In this document: in pieces, positions 42,546-50,603 of the stretch | Numbering within the stretch: position 1 is the stretch's first letter | Layout: the number at the start of each line of letters is the position of its first letter | From: Agromyces protaetiae | Lineage (GTDB): Bacteria; Actinomycetota; Actinomycetes; Actinomycetales; Microbacteriaceae | Assembly: GCF_030866785.1 (NCBI RefSeq) | Contig: NZ_CP133018.1 | Coordinates: forward strand, 3,348,001-3,412,000 | Reading direction: 5' to 3' | DNA length: 64,000 nt | Made by a program: the position numbers and the translations under genes | The notes under the pieces: generated by a model | Seen by the model: the letters and a program-made list of their open reading frames with translations, nothing else | Told to the model about the DNA's origin: nothing | Database searches by the model: none

Positions 42546-43592
42546 ATGACCACCACACCGCGCCTGTCCGTGCTCGATCTCGTCCCCGTGCGCACGGGCC
42601 AGTCCTCGGGCGGCGCGGTCGCCGCCTCGATCGCGCTGGCCCGCGCCGCCGACCGGCTGGGGTACGAGCGGTTCTGGTTCGCCGAGCACCACAACATGCC
42701 CGCGGTCGCCTCGACCACGCCGCCCGTGCTCATCGCGGCGACGGTCGCGAACACCGAGCGCATCCGGGTCGGGTCGGGCGGCGTCATGCTGCCCAACCAC
42801 GCGCCGCTCGTCGTGGCCGAACAGTTCGCGGCGCTCGAGGCGATCGCGCCCGGGCGCATCGACCTCGGCATCGGCCGTGCACCGGGCAGCGACCCGGTGA
42901 TCACGCAGCTGCTCCGCATCAGCGGCCCCACGGCCGACGTCGATCGCTTCCCCGACCACATCGCCGACATCATGAGCCTGCTGTCGCCCGAGGGCGCGAA
43001 CCTGCGGCTCACCAGCGGCCGGGAGTACGCGATCGCGGCGACGCCCGCTGCGACGGGCACGCCGACGGTCTGGCTGCTCGGGTCGAGCGACTACTCGGCC
43101 AACCTCGCCGCCGAGCTCGGGCTGCCGTACGTGTTCGCCAACCATTTCTCGGGCGAGGGCCTCGAGCGCGCGCTCGAGCTCTACCGCACCCAGTACCGGC
43201 CGAGCGAGGCGCACCCGACGCCCGTGACGTTCCTCACGGTCAACGCCTCGGTCGCGCCCACCGCCGACGAGGCATCCGATCGCGCGCTGCCGCAGTTGCG
43301 CTCCATGGCGCGGCTGCGCGCCAATCTGCCCATGCGGCCGCTCGAGACCGTCGAGGAGGCGCTCGCCGCCCCGCAGGACTCGATCGGTGCGGAGCTCATC
43401 GCCGCCATGCGGCGGCGTTGGATCATCGGCGATGCGGATGCCTCGGCCACCGAGGTGCGCCGCCTCGCCGAGCGGCACGGGGTCGACGAGGTCATGATCG
43501 TCCCCATCGCGGGCAGCTACGAGAGCGAGGCGACGGATGCCACGCCGGGGCGCGTGCAGACCCTCGAGCTGCTCGCGGGCGCGCTCAGCTGA
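42546..43592 (+). CDS. LLM-class flavin-dependent oxidoreductase
   Basis: 348 residues from ATG (MTTTPRLSVLDL), with a GTG one codon earlier possible. Bacterial luciferase-like fold: FWFAEHHNMPAVASTTP, IRVGSGGVMLPNHAPLVVAE, ALEAIAPGRIDLGIGRAPGS and WLLGSSDYSANLAAELGLPY. It should use FMNH2 or F420-independent flavin for monooxygenation; the YhbW/MsnO8-like subgroup has no assigned substrate. Its 3' end overlaps the convergent membrane-protein gene by 8 bases, an overlap of coding 3' ends. Confidence 0.9.
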   Translation: MTTTPRLSVLDLVPVRTGQSSGGAVAASIALARAADRLGYERFWFAEHHNMPAVASTTPPVLIAATVANTERIRVGSGGVMLPNHAPLVVAEQFAALEAIAPGRIDLGIGRAPGSDPVITQLLRISGPTADVDRFPDHIADIMSLLSPEGANLRLTSGREYAIAATPAATGTPTVWLLGSSDYSANLAAELGLPYVFANHFSGEGLERALELYRTQYRPSEAHPTPVTFLTVNASVAPTADEASDRALPQLRSMARLRANLPMRPLETVEEALAAPQDSIGAELIAAMRRRWIIGDADASATEVRRLAERHGVDEVMIVPIAGSYESEATDATPGRVQTLELLAGALS

Positions 43593-44172
43593 CGACGGCT
43601 GAGGTCTCCGCCGGCGCGTCGGCACGGCGGAAGTGGGTGACGCCGAACGCGTAGAGCACCTTCAGGGTGAAGAGCGCCGCCGCCACGGCGATGAACACCG
43701 GCACGGTCCCGTTCGCCACGGTGACCACGATGCCGGTCAGCGTCGCCGCGAGCAGCAGGCCGCCGACCGGCGGCTGCAGCCGGCTGCCGTGCAGCAGGTT
43801 GACGACGCTCGCACCGGCGATCGTCGCCGCCCACACGGCCAGCGCGAACGGGATCGCCGCACCGAGCGCGAGCGCGATGATCGGCAGGTGCAGGTGCACT
43901 GCGATGAAGATCCAGCGCAGCTTCGAGCGGTCGGCGTAGTAGCGGTCGGTTCCGTGCGTGAAGTTCGCGATGCAGCCGCAGCAGATGTCCGCGAGCAGCA
44001 CGACGGCGATCACGGCACGCCACCAGTCGACGGCGATGAGCTGGGCGCTGCCGAGGACGCAGATGACGGCGGCGAGGGCGAGCCCACCACCGAGGATCAG
44101 GGCGAGGTCGGCGCGGCTCTGCCGCTCACCGAACGCCTCGCGAAGTGCTCCCGGTACGCGTACCTCGTGCAT
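43585..44172 (-). CDS. Small integral membrane protein of unknown function
   Basis: 195 residues with about five or six membrane segments (LALILGGGLALAAVICVLGS, AVIAVVLLADICCGCIANFT, WIFIAVHLHLPIIALALGA, LLLAATLTGIVVTVANG, VFIAVAAALFTLKVLYAFGV). The CCGC cluster in helix 2 followed by NFTHGTDRYYADRSKLRW, and two His in HLHLPII, suggest possible metal or haem contacts but no known family is obvious to me. It is not like an ECF S component. It is convergent with and overlaps the LLM gene. Confidence 0.75.
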   Translation of the reverse strand: MHEVRVPGALREAFGERQSRADLALILGGGLALAAVICVLGSAQLIAVDWWRAVIAVVLLADICCGCIANFTHGTDRYYADRSKLRWIFIAVHLHLPIIALALGAAIPFALAVWAATIAGASVVNLLHGSRLQPPVGGLLLAATLTGIVVTVANGTVPVFIAVAAALFTLKVLYAFGVTHFRRADAPAETSAVVS

Positions 44173-44263
44173 GCCGCGAGCCTATCCAGCACGCTGCGGC
44201 CCGGGCCGCAGAAGAGCGGACGCTCATGCACGATCTTCCGCCACAGACGCGGCGGCACCGGAA

Positions 44264-44287
44264 ATGCCCCGGCAGAAGCCGGGGCAT
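44264..44287 (-). terminator. Hairpin terminator downstream of the hexapeptide gene
   Basis: ATGCCCCGGC (44264-44273) pairs with GCCGGGGCAT (44278-44287) around AGAA, 14 bases after the stop of the minus-strand gene at 44302. The same GCCCCGG stem type is used at 47853-47882. Confidence 0.7.
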
Positions 44288-44301
44288 CCGTGGGCGGCGG
44301 G

Positions 44302-44712
44302 TCAGGCCGCGAGGCGGCGGAGGTCGTCGGTCGACGCGTGGAACTCGTCGCCCTCGGCGATCACGACATCCCGCGGGACGCGCGCGCCGTTCTGCACGCG
44401 TGCGCCGTCGCCGATCGTGGCATACGGGCCGACGACCGCGTGACGGCCGACGACCGCGTGGCGGCCGATGTGCGCGTTGACGCCCACGATCGCCCGCTCG
44501 GCGACGATCGCGTCACGGTCCACCCAGCCCCCCGGCCCGATGCTCGCATGGCGCTGCACCTCGGCTCCCGGGTCGACGTAGGCTGTCGGGTCGACGAACG
44601 CGGTCGGGTCGACCTTCGCGGTGGTGGCGACGAGGCCGCGACCGTTCGGGTGCTTGCGGTAGCGGCGCAGCACCCCGCTCTCGTCCTCGAACTCGACGTA
44701 GTGGATGCCCAC
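44302..44712 (-). CDS. Left-handed beta-helix (hexapeptide repeat) protein
   Basis: 136 residues. The GTG at 44712 is the start because AAAGGAGGA lies 4-12 bases upstream and would be inside the coding region of the longer version. The N-terminal ~28 residues form a small domain (GIHYVEFEDESGVLRRYRKH). Residues ~35-115 are hexapeptide repeats, for example VGVNAHIGRHAVVGRHAVVG and YATIGDGARVQNGARV, as in acyltransferases and gamma carbonic anhydrases. It is short for a complete acyltransferase and lacks an evident catalytic His loop, so it may be a scaffold. Divergent from the ECF operon. Confidence 0.8.
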   Translation of the reverse strand: MGIHYVEFEDESGVLRRYRKHPNGRGLVATTAKVDPTAFVDPTAYVDPGAEVQRHASIGPGGWVDRDAIVAERAIVGVNAHIGRHAVVGRHAVVGPYATIGDGARVQNGARVPRDVVIAEGDEFHASTDDLRRLAA

Positions 44713-44836
44713 GTGTCCTCCTTTCACGGACAGGTGTCTGCACGGACCTGGAAACTCTCACGTCCGAACATGGATACAACACCGAACCTGATCTGGGAAT
44801 TCCCTTGCGCTCGGGCGCGCGCTGATTTACGGCCCG

Positions 44837-44871
44837 TAGGCTGACGGGAGCCGGTTCCCTTCTGAACCGGC
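44837..44871 (+). promoter_or_regulatory. Candidate -10 element and leader hairpin of the ECF operon
   Basis: TAGGCT (44837-44842) fits the TANNNT -10; the transcript would begin near 44849 and open with GCCGGTTC (44850-44857) paired to GAACCGGC (44864-44871). The ~70-base leader shows no THI, cobalamin or other riboswitch hallmark I can recognise. Confidence 0.4.
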
Positions 44872-44922
44872 GCGTTCCAGCGCGCCCGCGACGACGCCGG
44901 CCTCGAAACCCGGGATTCTTCC

Positions 44923-46782
44923 ATGACGTCAGCCGAGCACGGCGAGCCACCGCTCATCGAGCTCGACGACGTGCGCATCCGGCATGCCGGCGCCGCGGCC
45001 GCGACACCCGACGGGGTCACGCTCGACCTCCGGCCCGGCGAGGTCGTCCTCGTGCTCGGGCCGTCGGGCTGCGGCAAATCGACCCTCACGCTCGCGCTCA
45101 ACGGGCTGATCCCGCACGCCGTGCCCGCGGAGGTCGACGGGCAGGTCCGGGTCGCCGGGCTCGATACCGCGACGCATACGGTCGGCGAGCTGAGCGCGCA
45201 CGTGGCGATGGTGTTTCAGGACCCCGATGCGCAGGTGGTCACGGGCAGTGTGCTCGACGAGGTCGCGTTCGGCCCTGAGAACCAGCTCGTCCCCGCCGAT
45301 GAGGTGCTCGCGCGCGCGGAGCGCGCCCTGAAGCTGGTCGGGCTGTGGGAGCGGCGCGGCGACGACCCCGACCGGCTCTCGGGCGGTGGCCGTCAGCGCC
45401 TCGCGATCGCGTGCGCGCTGGCCATGAACTCGCGCGTGCTCGTCCTCGACGAACCGACCGCGAACCTCGACCCGGCGGGCATCGACGAGGTGTACGCGGT
45501 GCTGCGCGAGCTCGCGAGCGAGCGCGACCACGCGATCGTGCTGGTCGAGCACAACCTCGACGCCGCGGTCGACCTCGTCGACCGGGTCGTCGTGCTCGAC
45601 CGGGCCGGCCGGCTGGTCGCCGACGGCCCGGCGCGCGAGCTGCTGCGCACACGTGCGCTCGAGCTCGCCGAGCTCGGCGTGTGGCTGCCCGTGTCGACGA
45701 TCGCCGCACTGCGATTGCGCGACGCCGGCATCGTGCTGGACCCGCTGCCGCTCACACCGTCCGAGCTCGGCGCCGCGCTCGACGCCGCGCCCGAGCTGCC
45801 GGCGCCGGCCGTGCCGTCGCGAGTCGTCGGCGGAATCGCCCGACACGCCGACGCAGACGGCCGCAGCCGGCGTGTCGACGCGGACGTGCCGACGACTCGC
45901 AACGGCGAGCGCGGGACGGATGCCACGGGCGCGACAGACACCCCGGGCGCGACGGATGCCACGGGCGCGACCGCCGTGCGGGTCCGGGGCCTGTCGGTGC
46001 AGCGGGGTGGCCGCCGTGGGCCGACCGTCGTCCACGAGGTCGATCTCGACATCGCCGCGGGCGAGTTCCTCGCCATCGTGGGCACGAACGGGGCGGGCAA
46101 GACGAGCCTCCTGCAGGCGATCGCCGGGGTGATCCCGGCGCCGCCCGGCGCCGTCGAGGTGCTGGGCCTCGACCCGACGCGCGCCGACGCGCGCGAACGC
46201 ACCCGCCGCATCGGCTTCGTGTTCCAGAACCCCGAGCACCAGTTCGTCGCGCCGACGGTCGGCGAGGAGCTCGAGCTCAGCCTGCGCCAGCAGGACGTGC
46301 CGGACGCCGAACGCGACGAGATCGTCGAGCGGATGCTCCGGCGGTTCGGGCTCGACGCGCTGCGCGCGCAGCATCCGTTCCTGCTCTCCGGCGGGCAGAA
46401 GCGGCGTCTCTCGGTGGGGACCGCGCTGATCGCGGGCGCCCCGGTGCTCGCGCTCGACGAGCCCACGTTCGGCCAGGATCGCGAGCGCGCGGCCGAACTG
46501 CTCGGGATGCTCCGCCGGCTGAACGACGAGGGCACGACCGTGCTCGTGGTCACGCACGACCTGCAACTCGTCGCCGATCACACCACGCGCATGGCCGTGA
46601 TGGCCGAAGGACGACTGCTCGGCGTCGGGCCGACCGCCGACGTGCTCGCCGGGCCGCTCATCGAACAGGCCGGGCTGCGGCATCCCCCGCTCGCCCGCGC
46701 GACCCGCGGGCTGATCCGCCACCCCGCCTGGCACGGCGTCACCCGGCTCGCGCAGCTGCCGTCGACGGGAGGCGCCGCATGA
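44923..46782 (+). CDS. Fused energy-coupling factor ATPases (EcfA-EcfA')
   Basis: 619 residues comprising two full ABC domains. Domain 1: Walker A LGPSGCGKST (Lys52), Q loop MVFQDPDAQVVTGSVLDEVA, signature LSGGGRQRLAIA, Walker B VLVLDEPTANLD. Domain 2: GTNGAGKTS (Lys393), GFVFQNPEHQFVAPTVGEEL, LLSGGQKRRLSVG, VLALDEPTFGQD. The NPEHQ and DPDAQ segments are ECF hallmarks. Between the domains (~residues 290-350) lies a linker built from an 82-bp palindromic element (45819-45900) and three 18-bp tandem repeats (45915-45968) encoding ATD(A/T)(T/P)G units. Its stop overlaps the EcfT start. No vitamin-specific S component is encoded nearby. Confidence 0.92.
   Translation: MTSAEHGEPPLIELDDVRIRHAGAAAATPDGVTLDLRPGEVVLVLGPSGCGKSTLTLALNGLIPHAVPAEVDGQVRVAGLDTATHTVGELSAHVAMVFQDPDAQVVTGSVLDEVAFGPENQLVPADEVLARAERALKLVGLWERRGDDPDRLSGGGRQRLAIACALAMNSRVLVLDEPTANLDPAGIDEVYAVLRELASERDHAIVLVEHNLDAAVDLVDRVVVLDRAGRLVADGPARELLRTRALELAELGVWLPVSTIAALRLRDAGIVLDPLPLTPSELGAALDAAPELPAPAVPSRVVGGIARHADADGRSRRVDADVPTTRNGERGTDATGATDTPGATDATGATAVRVRGLSVQRGGRRGPTVVHEVDLDIAAGEFLAIVGTNGAGKTSLLQAIAGVIPAPPGAVEVLGLDPTRADARERTRRIGFVFQNPEHQFVAPTVGEELELSLRQQDVPDAERDEIVERMLRRFGLDALRAQHPFLLSGGQKRRLSVGTALIAGAPVLALDEPTFGQDRERAAELLGMLRRLNDEGTTVLVVTHDLQLVADHTTRMAVMAEGRLLGVGPTADVLAGPLIEQAGLRHPPLARATRGLIRHPAWHGVTRLAQLPSTGGAA
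45819..45900. repeat. Palindromic element, copy B, inside the ECF ATPase coding sequence
   Basis: Outer arms GCGAGTCGTCGGC (45819-45831) and GCCGACGACTCGC (45888-45900), and inner arms CGACACGCCG (45841-45850) and CGGCGTGTCG (45868-45877), are all perfect. The 82-bp element is read in frame as about 27 linker residues (from about residue 299). Same arm as the elements at 12395 and 47746. Confidence 0.88.
45915..45968 (+). repeat. Three 18-bp tandem repeats in the ECF ATPase linker
   Basis: GACGGATGCCACGGGCGC at 45915-45932 recurs exactly at 45951-45968, with a variant copy (GACAGACACCCCGGGCGC) between. It encodes a Thr/Asp/Ala/Gly repeat and follows the palindromic element directly. Confidence 0.85.
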
Positions 46783-47720
46783 GCATCCCTCCCGATCCGC
46801 GGCCGGCGGTCGCTCGTCCGCGACGCGACCCGGCCGCCGCGACCGCAGTCGAGGCCGGCCGTGGAGCACCGGGCGCCGCGCCCCGCTCGGTCGGGACCGC
46901 GCCGACCACGACCGGGGCGACCGAGCCCGCCGCGGCCTCTGGCGGCGGCCGATTCCTGCTGCGACTCAACCCGCTCGCCAAGATCGCCGCACCGCTGCCG
47001 GTCATGGTCGCCGTCATCTTCACGCGCGACCTGCTCGTGCCGGGGGTCCTGGTGGTCGCGTCGCTCGTGCTCATCCTGGTCGGCGCGAAGCTGCGCGCGC
47101 GAACCGTCCTGTTCCTCCTCGTCGGCACGCCGCTCGTCATCGGGCTGCTCGCCCTCAGCTTCGGCGCGTGGGTCGACCCGTCGCGCGTGGCCGAGACCGC
47201 GCCCGGGGCATCCGTCGTGCTCGTGGAGATCGGGGACTGGCGCTACACCGCCGCCGCCCTCCTCGTGGGACTCGCGACGGCGCTCCGCATCGTGGCCGTC
47301 GTGATGCTCTCGCTCATCACGGGTGTCTCGACCACGGGGCCGGAACTCGTGCGCGCACTCGTGCAGAACCTGCGCGTGCCGTATCGCATCGGGTACACGA
47401 CGCTCGCGGCACTGCGGTTCGTGCCGCGGTTCGGGCACGAGCTCGAGGTGATCCGGGCCGCGCACCGCGTGCGGGGCGTCGATCACGGCCGCGGACCGCT
47501 GGCCTGGTTCCGGCGCACGATCGGGCTCGCGATCCCCCTGCTCGCGAGCGCGATCCGGCACGCGGAGCGCGTGGCGCTCGCCATGGACGCCCGCGCCTTC
47601 GGCGCGCACCCCACCCGCACCGAGCGGACGATCAGCCGCTGGCGCGCGCGTGACACCGTCTTCGTGATCGCGTTCTGGGTCGCCGCCGCCGCGCTCTTCT
47701 GGTGGGCTGCCGCCCGCTGA
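46779..47720 (+). CDS. ecfT: Energy-coupling factor transmembrane protein EcfT
   Basis: 313 residues; the ATG overlaps the ATPase stop by 4 bases. The first ~65 residues are a Pro/Ala/Arg disordered extension. About five or six membrane helices follow (IAAPLPVMVAVIFTRDLLVP, VLVVASLVLILVGAKL, VLFLLVGTPLVIGLLALSFG, RIVAVVMLSLITGVSTTG). The coupling region contains YTTLAALRFVPRFGHELEVI, RAAHRVRGVD and ALAMDARAFGAH, the ArgAla-type motifs that contact the ATPases. The pair EcfAA'-EcfT makes a shared module that must recruit a substrate-binding S component from elsewhere. Confidence 0.93.
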   Translation: MSIPPDPRPAVARPRRDPAAATAVEAGRGAPGAAPRSVGTAPTTTGATEPAAASGGGRFLLRLNPLAKIAAPLPVMVAVIFTRDLLVPGVLVVASLVLILVGAKLRARTVLFLLVGTPLVIGLLALSFGAWVDPSRVAETAPGASVVLVEIGDWRYTAAALLVGLATALRIVAVVMLSLITGVSTTGPELVRALVQNLRVPYRIGYTTLAALRFVPRFGHELEVIRAAHRVRGVDHGRGPLAWFRRTIGLAIPLLASAIRHAERVALAMDARAFGAHPTRTERTISRWRARDTVFVIAFWVAAAALFWWAAAR

Positions 47721-47745
47721 CGCACGCCGAGACACGGCGAGTCGC

Positions 47746-47829
47746 GGCGAGTCGTCGGAGAACTTTCAGGGCGCGCCGGTGCATGGCGTTCGCACACGGC
47801 GTGTTGCGAGGATCTGCCGACGACTCGCC
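47746..47829. repeat. Palindromic element, copy C (arms GGCGAGTCGTCGG)
   Basis: GGCGAGTCGTCGG (47746-47758) and CCGACGACTCGCC (47817-47829) are a perfect 13-bp inverted repeat. An extra CGGCGAGTCG lies just outside the left arm, and an inner ACACGGCGTGTT retains part of the core found in copies A and B. It is between the convergent EcfT and FKBP genes, ahead of the hairpin at 47853. Confidence 0.85.
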
Positions 47830-47852
47830 ACGCGGCCGCCCGGCAGACAGGC

Positions 47853-47882
47853 GGATGCCCCGGGCACGAGCCCGGGGCATCC
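47853..47882. terminator. Bidirectional hairpin terminator
   Basis: GGATGCCCCGGGC (47853-47865) and GCCCGGGGCATCC (47870-47882) form a perfect 13-bp stem with the loop ACGA, between convergent genes ending at 47720 and 47903. Confidence 0.85.
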
Positions 47883-47902
47883 CCCACGTGCGACGCGAGG
47901 CG

Positions 47903-48865
47903 TTACGCGGCCGTGGTGCCCTCGATCTCGACCACGAACACGAGCGTCTGGCCGCCGAGCTGGTGGGCGGCCGGGTCGGTGCCGTAGCCGAACTCCGGCG
48001 GGATCGTCACGATCAGCTTGGTGCCGACCTTCTGGCCGACGAGCGCCGCACCGAAGCCGGCGATGACCTGGTCGGTGCCGAACGTGGCCGGGTCGCCGGG
48101 GTAGGACTGGTCGAAGATCTCCTTGGTGTCCCAGTTCAGGCCCTGGTACCGCACCGAGACCTGGTCGCCGGCTCCGACGGTCTCGCCGTCGCCCTCTTCG
48201 AGCACCTTGAGCAGCAGCTCGGGCGACGCCTCGGTGTCGGGGATCACGACCGTCGGCGGCTCGGTGCCGTTGAAGGTCACCTCGGGCACGTTCTCGGTCC
48301 ACTCGCTCGTCTCGGCGGGCGCCGGCTCCTCGGTGATGCCCGTCACGTCGGCGACGATCACGACCGCCTCGCCCGGTCCGACGCCGATCGAGTCGTTGCC
48401 CTGGTCGCCGTAGACGTCGGCCGCGGGCGCGACGGTCGCCGTGCGAGTGCCGATCGGCACGCAGTCGACCGCGGCGCGGAAGGCCGTCAGCAGCGAGGAC
48501 TCGCCGACCCCGAGGCTCGCGGGCTGCGAGATCAGCTGCTCGCCGCTCGTGGCGCTGTACATGGTGAGCACGACGTCGACGGCGTCGCCGGGCTCGGTCG
48601 GGTCTCCCTCACCCTCGATCAGGATGCTGCGCTGGAGCTCATCGGTCTCGACGGGCGTCTCGAAGGTCGCGTTCGGCGCCTCGCCGAACGCACCGTCGGC
48701 CGTGACGCCGTCGGAGGCCGAACCCGGTGAGAGGTCCATGCACTCCCCGGCGGCAGCGGGCGCCGTCGACTCGGCGGGCGATCCGCCGCCAGCACACCCG
48801 GCGAGGACGAGGGCGGATGCGGCGGCGAGCGCTACGGGCGCGGCAAGGCGCAGGGCGCGGTTCAT
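47903..48865 (-). CDS. FKBP-type peptidyl-prolyl isomerase lipoprotein
   Basis: 320 residues. Lipoprotein signal with lipobox VLAGC (Cys about residue 24), then a Gly/Ser linker. The C-terminal FKBP domain (~215-318) is intact: GDQVSVRYQGLNWDTKEIFD, DQVIAGFGAALVGQKVGTKL, IPPEFGYGTD and TLVFVVEIEGT. An upstream region (~75-180) has a second, degenerate FKBP-like pattern (PGDAVDVVLTMYSATSGEQL, AFRAAVDCVPIGT). It should catalyse proline isomerisation on exported proteins at the outer membrane face. Monocistronic, divergent from the methyltransferase gene. Confidence 0.9.
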   Translation of the reverse strand: MNRALRLAAPVALAAASALVLAGCAGGGSPAESTAPAAAGECMDLSPGSASDGVTADGAFGEAPNATFETPVETDELQRSILIEGEGDPTEPGDAVDVVLTMYSATSGEQLISQPASLGVGESSLLTAFRAAVDCVPIGTRTATVAPAADVYGDQGNDSIGVGPGEAVVIVADVTGITEEPAPAETSEWTENVPEVTFNGTEPPTVVIPDTEASPELLLKVLEEGDGETVGAGDQVSVRYQGLNWDTKEIFDQSYPGDPATFGTDQVIAGFGAALVGQKVGTKLIVTIPPEFGYGTDPAAHQLGGQTLVFVVEIEGTTAA

Positions 48866-49036
48866 GAAGGTCTCTCTTCGTCGATGACAGTACCGACCCA
48901 GTCTGCCCGGTCCGGCTACGGATTGCCTGAGTCATCGCGGCCTCGTCGCCGCGCGCGTCGGCACCGCCTGCTCCGGATCCACGTCATACTGTGCCTGTGC
49001 CCGAACGGCATGATGGGCAGTATGGGGGAAGAGACG

Positions 49037-50197
49037 ATGGGGCCGGATTCCGCCGATGGATCAGCCGTACCCTCGACCGCGGCCGCGTTCACCGCGCTCG
49101 ACGGCCCGCTGTGGGAGCCGCTCGGGTCGGCCGCCGTCCTGCGCGCACAGCCCCAGTTCGACGAGACCGTGCTCGACGCCTGGTGCGGCGACGGGGCCGC
49201 GTCCCTGCCGACCGCGGCACTCGTCGGGCCGACCGGCCACGTCGACGCGATCGACCCCGACGGCACGCTCGTCTCGATCGCGCGCGAGCGCAGCGAGCAC
49301 CTGCCCCAGCTGCAGCTGCACGTCGCCGACCCGGCCGAATGGCCGACCGGCGAGTACGACCTCGTGCAATGCGTGCTCGGCCTCGCGTCCTGCAGCACGC
49401 CCGACGAGACCGCGCGTCACCTCGTCGCGCTCGTGAAGCCCGGCGGGCGGTTCGTCCTCTCGCTCTGGGCACAGGGCGCGCTCGCGCCCCTCACCGAGCT
49501 CGCACGCGAGGCGCTCGCTGACCTCGACGTGGCGCCGGAGTCCGAGGGTGCGCCCGAGCCGGAGGACGACGACGAGGCGGCGCCTTCGGACCAGGAGACC
49601 GATGGGCCCGACGAGGTCGAAGCGACGGATGCGTCAGACCGCTCGGATGAATCGGACGATGAGGACGACAACGACAACGACAACGACAACGAAGACGACC
49701 ACGACGAAGACGAAGACGACGACGACGACGGCGACGGCGACGACGACGACGACCAGGACGACGAAGACGACGACGCCTCGGACGACCAGGATGCTACGGA
49801 CGCTTCGGACGTCGAAGCTGCTGCGGACGACGAGGAGGCTCCGGGCGCGGCACCGGCCGGCGCCCATGCGGGCGGCGCGGCCGAGCGTGCGGCTGCCGAC
49901 GAGACATCCGTCGACGCCGCGCTTCCCGGCACGGCCGGGACGCTCGCGACGCTACTGCACGATCTCGGTCTCGTCGACGTGCGCGCGGAGCGCGTCGACC
50001 GGCACCTCGACCTCGAGGGCGAGCTCGCCTGGCAGCTCGTGCTCGGTGCCCGGCTGCTGCCGGCCGACGCGCTGGACGCGCTCGACGAGGCGGCGCGCGA
50101 TCGGCTGCGGCACCGCGTGCTCGACGGTGTGGCCGAACGCGGGCTCACGCGCATCGACGCGTCCACGTTGATCGCGGTCGGGCACCGCGCCGGCTGA
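49037..50197 (+). CDS. SAM-dependent methyltransferase-like protein with a long acidic insert
   Basis: 386 residues from the ATG at 49037, chosen because GGGGGAAGAG lies just upstream; in-frame ATGs at 49022 and earlier are possible. The N-terminal half is a class I methyltransferase core: VLDAWCGDGAASLPTAALVG (motif I), VDAIDPDGTLVSIARER, YDLVQCVLGLASC and LVKPGGRFVLSLWAQG. Residues ~170-270 are dominated by Asp and Glu with few other residues (DDDDQDDEDDDASDDQDA), encoded by GAC/GAA microsatellite. A further ~100 residues resume the fold (TLATLLHDLGLVDVRAERVD). Substrate unknown. The insert could be a nucleic-acid mimic or a disordered spacer. Confidence 0.75.
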   Translation: MGPDSADGSAVPSTAAAFTALDGPLWEPLGSAAVLRAQPQFDETVLDAWCGDGAASLPTAALVGPTGHVDAIDPDGTLVSIARERSEHLPQLQLHVADPAEWPTGEYDLVQCVLGLASCSTPDETARHLVALVKPGGRFVLSLWAQGALAPLTELAREALADLDVAPESEGAPEPEDDDEAAPSDQETDGPDEVEATDASDRSDESDDEDDNDNDNDNEDDHDEDEDDDDDGDGDDDDDQDDEDDDASDDQDATDASDVEAAADDEEAPGAAPAGAHAGGAAERAAADETSVDAALPGTAGTLATLLHDLGLVDVRAERVDRHLDLEGELAWQLVLGARLLPADALDALDEAARDRLRHRVLDGVAERGLTRIDASTLIAVGHRAG

Positions 50198-50250
50198 GGT
50201 CGTCGACCCTTCACTCGAGGAGCGTGGGACCTCGCCAAGACCGCGCCGAA

Positions 50251-50279
50251 TTGCAACTCGGCCAACATACTAGTACGGT
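50251..50279 (+). promoter_or_regulatory. Putative promoter of the small secreted protein
   Basis: TTGCAA (50251-50256), a 17-base spacer and TACGGT (50274-50279) lie 41 bases before the ATG at 50321, in an AT-richer stretch. Confidence 0.45.
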
Positions 50280-50320
50280 GGCTTGACGCACGACACCTCA
50301 ATCCGCTTGAAGGACATCCC

Positions 50321-50566
50321 ATGCAACGAAGCGTTTCCCGTACGGCCGCCACACTCGTCGCCACCGTCCTGGCGTGCTCCATCGCGCTTGGCACCGCATC
50401 CGCCGCTCACGCGACGGGCAAGTGGCTGTGGAGGGGGTTCAGCAGCGAGCAGGAATGCAACGATGAGCGCGCGCGACTGCTGCTCGCCGACGACGTGACC
50501 GCCGTCACGGACTGCTCGTTCCGCACCGAGATGGGGCTCTGGGAACTCCATTTCCTGCGCGCCTAG
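50321..50566 (+). CDS. Small secreted protein with two cysteines
   Basis: 81 residues; ATG preceded by AAGGACATCCC. A signal peptide is clear (RTAATLVATVLACSIALGTA, cleavage likely after AHA near residue 31). The mature ~50 residues read TGKWLWRGFSSEQECNDERA and contain two Cys (EC and DC) about 19 apart, probably a disulfide. The GFSSEQEC pattern occurs in small exported actinobacterial proteins annotated as hypothetical. Function unknown. It is a lone gene ahead of the convergent rhodanese. Confidence 0.75.
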   Translation: MQRSVSRTAATLVATVLACSIALGTASAAHATGKWLWRGFSSEQECNDERARLLLADDVTAVTDCSFRTEMGLWELHFLRA

Positions 50567-50603
50567 ACGTTCGACCGAATGCTCGCGCGGGGGCCTGCCG
50601 GTC

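Noticed and set aside
44713..44727. Upstream GTG start for the hexapeptide protein
   Set aside because: It would place the strong AAAGGAGGA ribosome site inside the coding region; the GTG at 44712 is correctly spaced from it.
44850..44922. Possible riboswitch ahead of the ECF operon
   Set aside because: Only one hairpin is visible; I find none of the conserved thiamine, cobalamin, FMN, folate or preQ1 riboswitch segments.
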